A stretch of 64,000 nucleotides of DNA. Source: Sialis fuliginosa (taxonomy: Eukaryota > Arthropoda > Insecta > Megaloptera > Sialidae). Shown here one piece after another: positions 63,508 to 64,000 of the stretch. The notes under the pieces were generated by a model. The model saw only the letters and a program-made list of their open reading frames with translations, was not told where the DNA came from and searched no databases. Position numbers and translations under genes: made by a program. Each line of letters starts with the position of its first letter. Position 1 is the stretch's first letter. The stretch covers positions 14,880,001 to 14,944,000 of the forward strand of contig OY540821.1 of NCBI GenBank assembly GCA_961205875.1, written 5' to 3'.

Positions 63508-63892
63508 TAGTGTCGATTACACTGAGCGAGTTTACAAGCTGCTTGTAAACTCGCTCAGTGTAATCATGTTCACTAGCTAACAGGCTGCTTGTAAACAATC
63601 TGCTACAAAAGTTGAAAGCCGGGCTACTTTACTCGCTGGCTTGTAGGCTTGTTAGCTTGTAAACTAGCCGTGTGTCATCATAGTAGCTAGTTCGCTAGCT
63701 GCTAGTATCTCGGTGATTCCTGGTTTCAGTGTCTATAAAATGTATTCACAACACGTGGTTTATTCGCTAGCTAGTTGGCTACTGAGCGAGTGGAAAGTTT
63801 TGTGTGTCATCATCACTATCTTACAAGCTAACAAGCCAGCTTGTAACAAGCTGGCTTATTAACTCGTAAACTCGCTCAATGTAATCGACCCT
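63508..63892. mobile_element. Palindrome-rich MITE in OCT-D intron 5
   Basis: The ends are inverse: GTCGATTACACTGAGCGAG on the left (from 63512) and CTCGCTCAATGTAATCGACC on the right (to about 63890). Inside the left end a perfect hairpin runs 63515-63539 and 63541-63565: 25-base arms with a single-base loop. GCTTGTAA, CTAGCTAG and ACAAGC words recur in both orientations throughout. Confidence 0.8.
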
Positions 63893-64000
63893 TTTGGCAA
63901 CTATCTGCCGACGATTTCATGTACACCATATCTTATTTTAAAATAATTGGTTACTAAGCAGATCGTCACACCTTGTATATGTAAAATATATGTTATATTT

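Overview
This is a window of AT-rich, intron-rich insect nuclear DNA. The organism is inferred, not proven. Genes have short exons and GT-AG introns, the introns are crowded with small inverted-repeat transposons, and several interspersed fragments carry the 'AAATCGGTTCAG' and 'CGAAGCCGCG' signatures that are common in moth and butterfly genomes. Lepidoptera is my best guess; another insect order such as Hemiptera is not excluded. I reconstructed every gene by joining exons through splice sites and reading phase.

Layout. (1) 1850-3761, minus strand: the first three coding exons of the histone demethylase LSD1 / Su(var)3-3; the rest of its amine-oxidase domain lies beyond the left edge. (2) 7795-31551, plus strand: three complete SLC22-type organic cation transporter-like genes (here OCT-A, OCT-B, OCT-C), each with 8 coding exons in identical phases (542, 540 and 540 aa). 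OCT-B and OCT-C are recent tandem duplicates about 7.1 kb apart, and the copied unit includes upstream sequence. (3) 32667-54047, plus strand: six tandem secreted pepsin-family (A1) aspartic proteases (AP1 to AP6), each with 7 coding exons in the same phases. AP1, AP2, AP3 and AP5 are intact. AP4 has a frameshift and AP6 an in-frame TAG. An orphan last exon of a seventh copy lies at 54152-54241. (4) 57222 to the right edge, plus strand: a fourth transporter (OCT-D) whose last three exons lie beyond the window. The protease array therefore sits inside an older transporter array.

How the genes may work together. The transporters are predicted 12-helix plasma-membrane carriers. The proteases are predicted secreted or lysosomal/gut-lumen enzymes with unusually short pro-regions and variable flap residues. 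No direct functional link between the two families is visible; both look like tandem families evolving by duplication and loss.

Mobile DNA. The clearest element is a 1.76-kb non-autonomous transposon in OCT-D intron 1, with 39-bp terminal inverted repeats beginning CACTATG and a perfect 5-bp GATTG target duplication. This is the hallmark of Transib, the superfamily related to RAG1. At least ten other inverted-repeat or fold-back elements, several present in two or three copies, fill introns and intergenic DNA. No rRNA, convincing tRNA or CRISPR array was seen.
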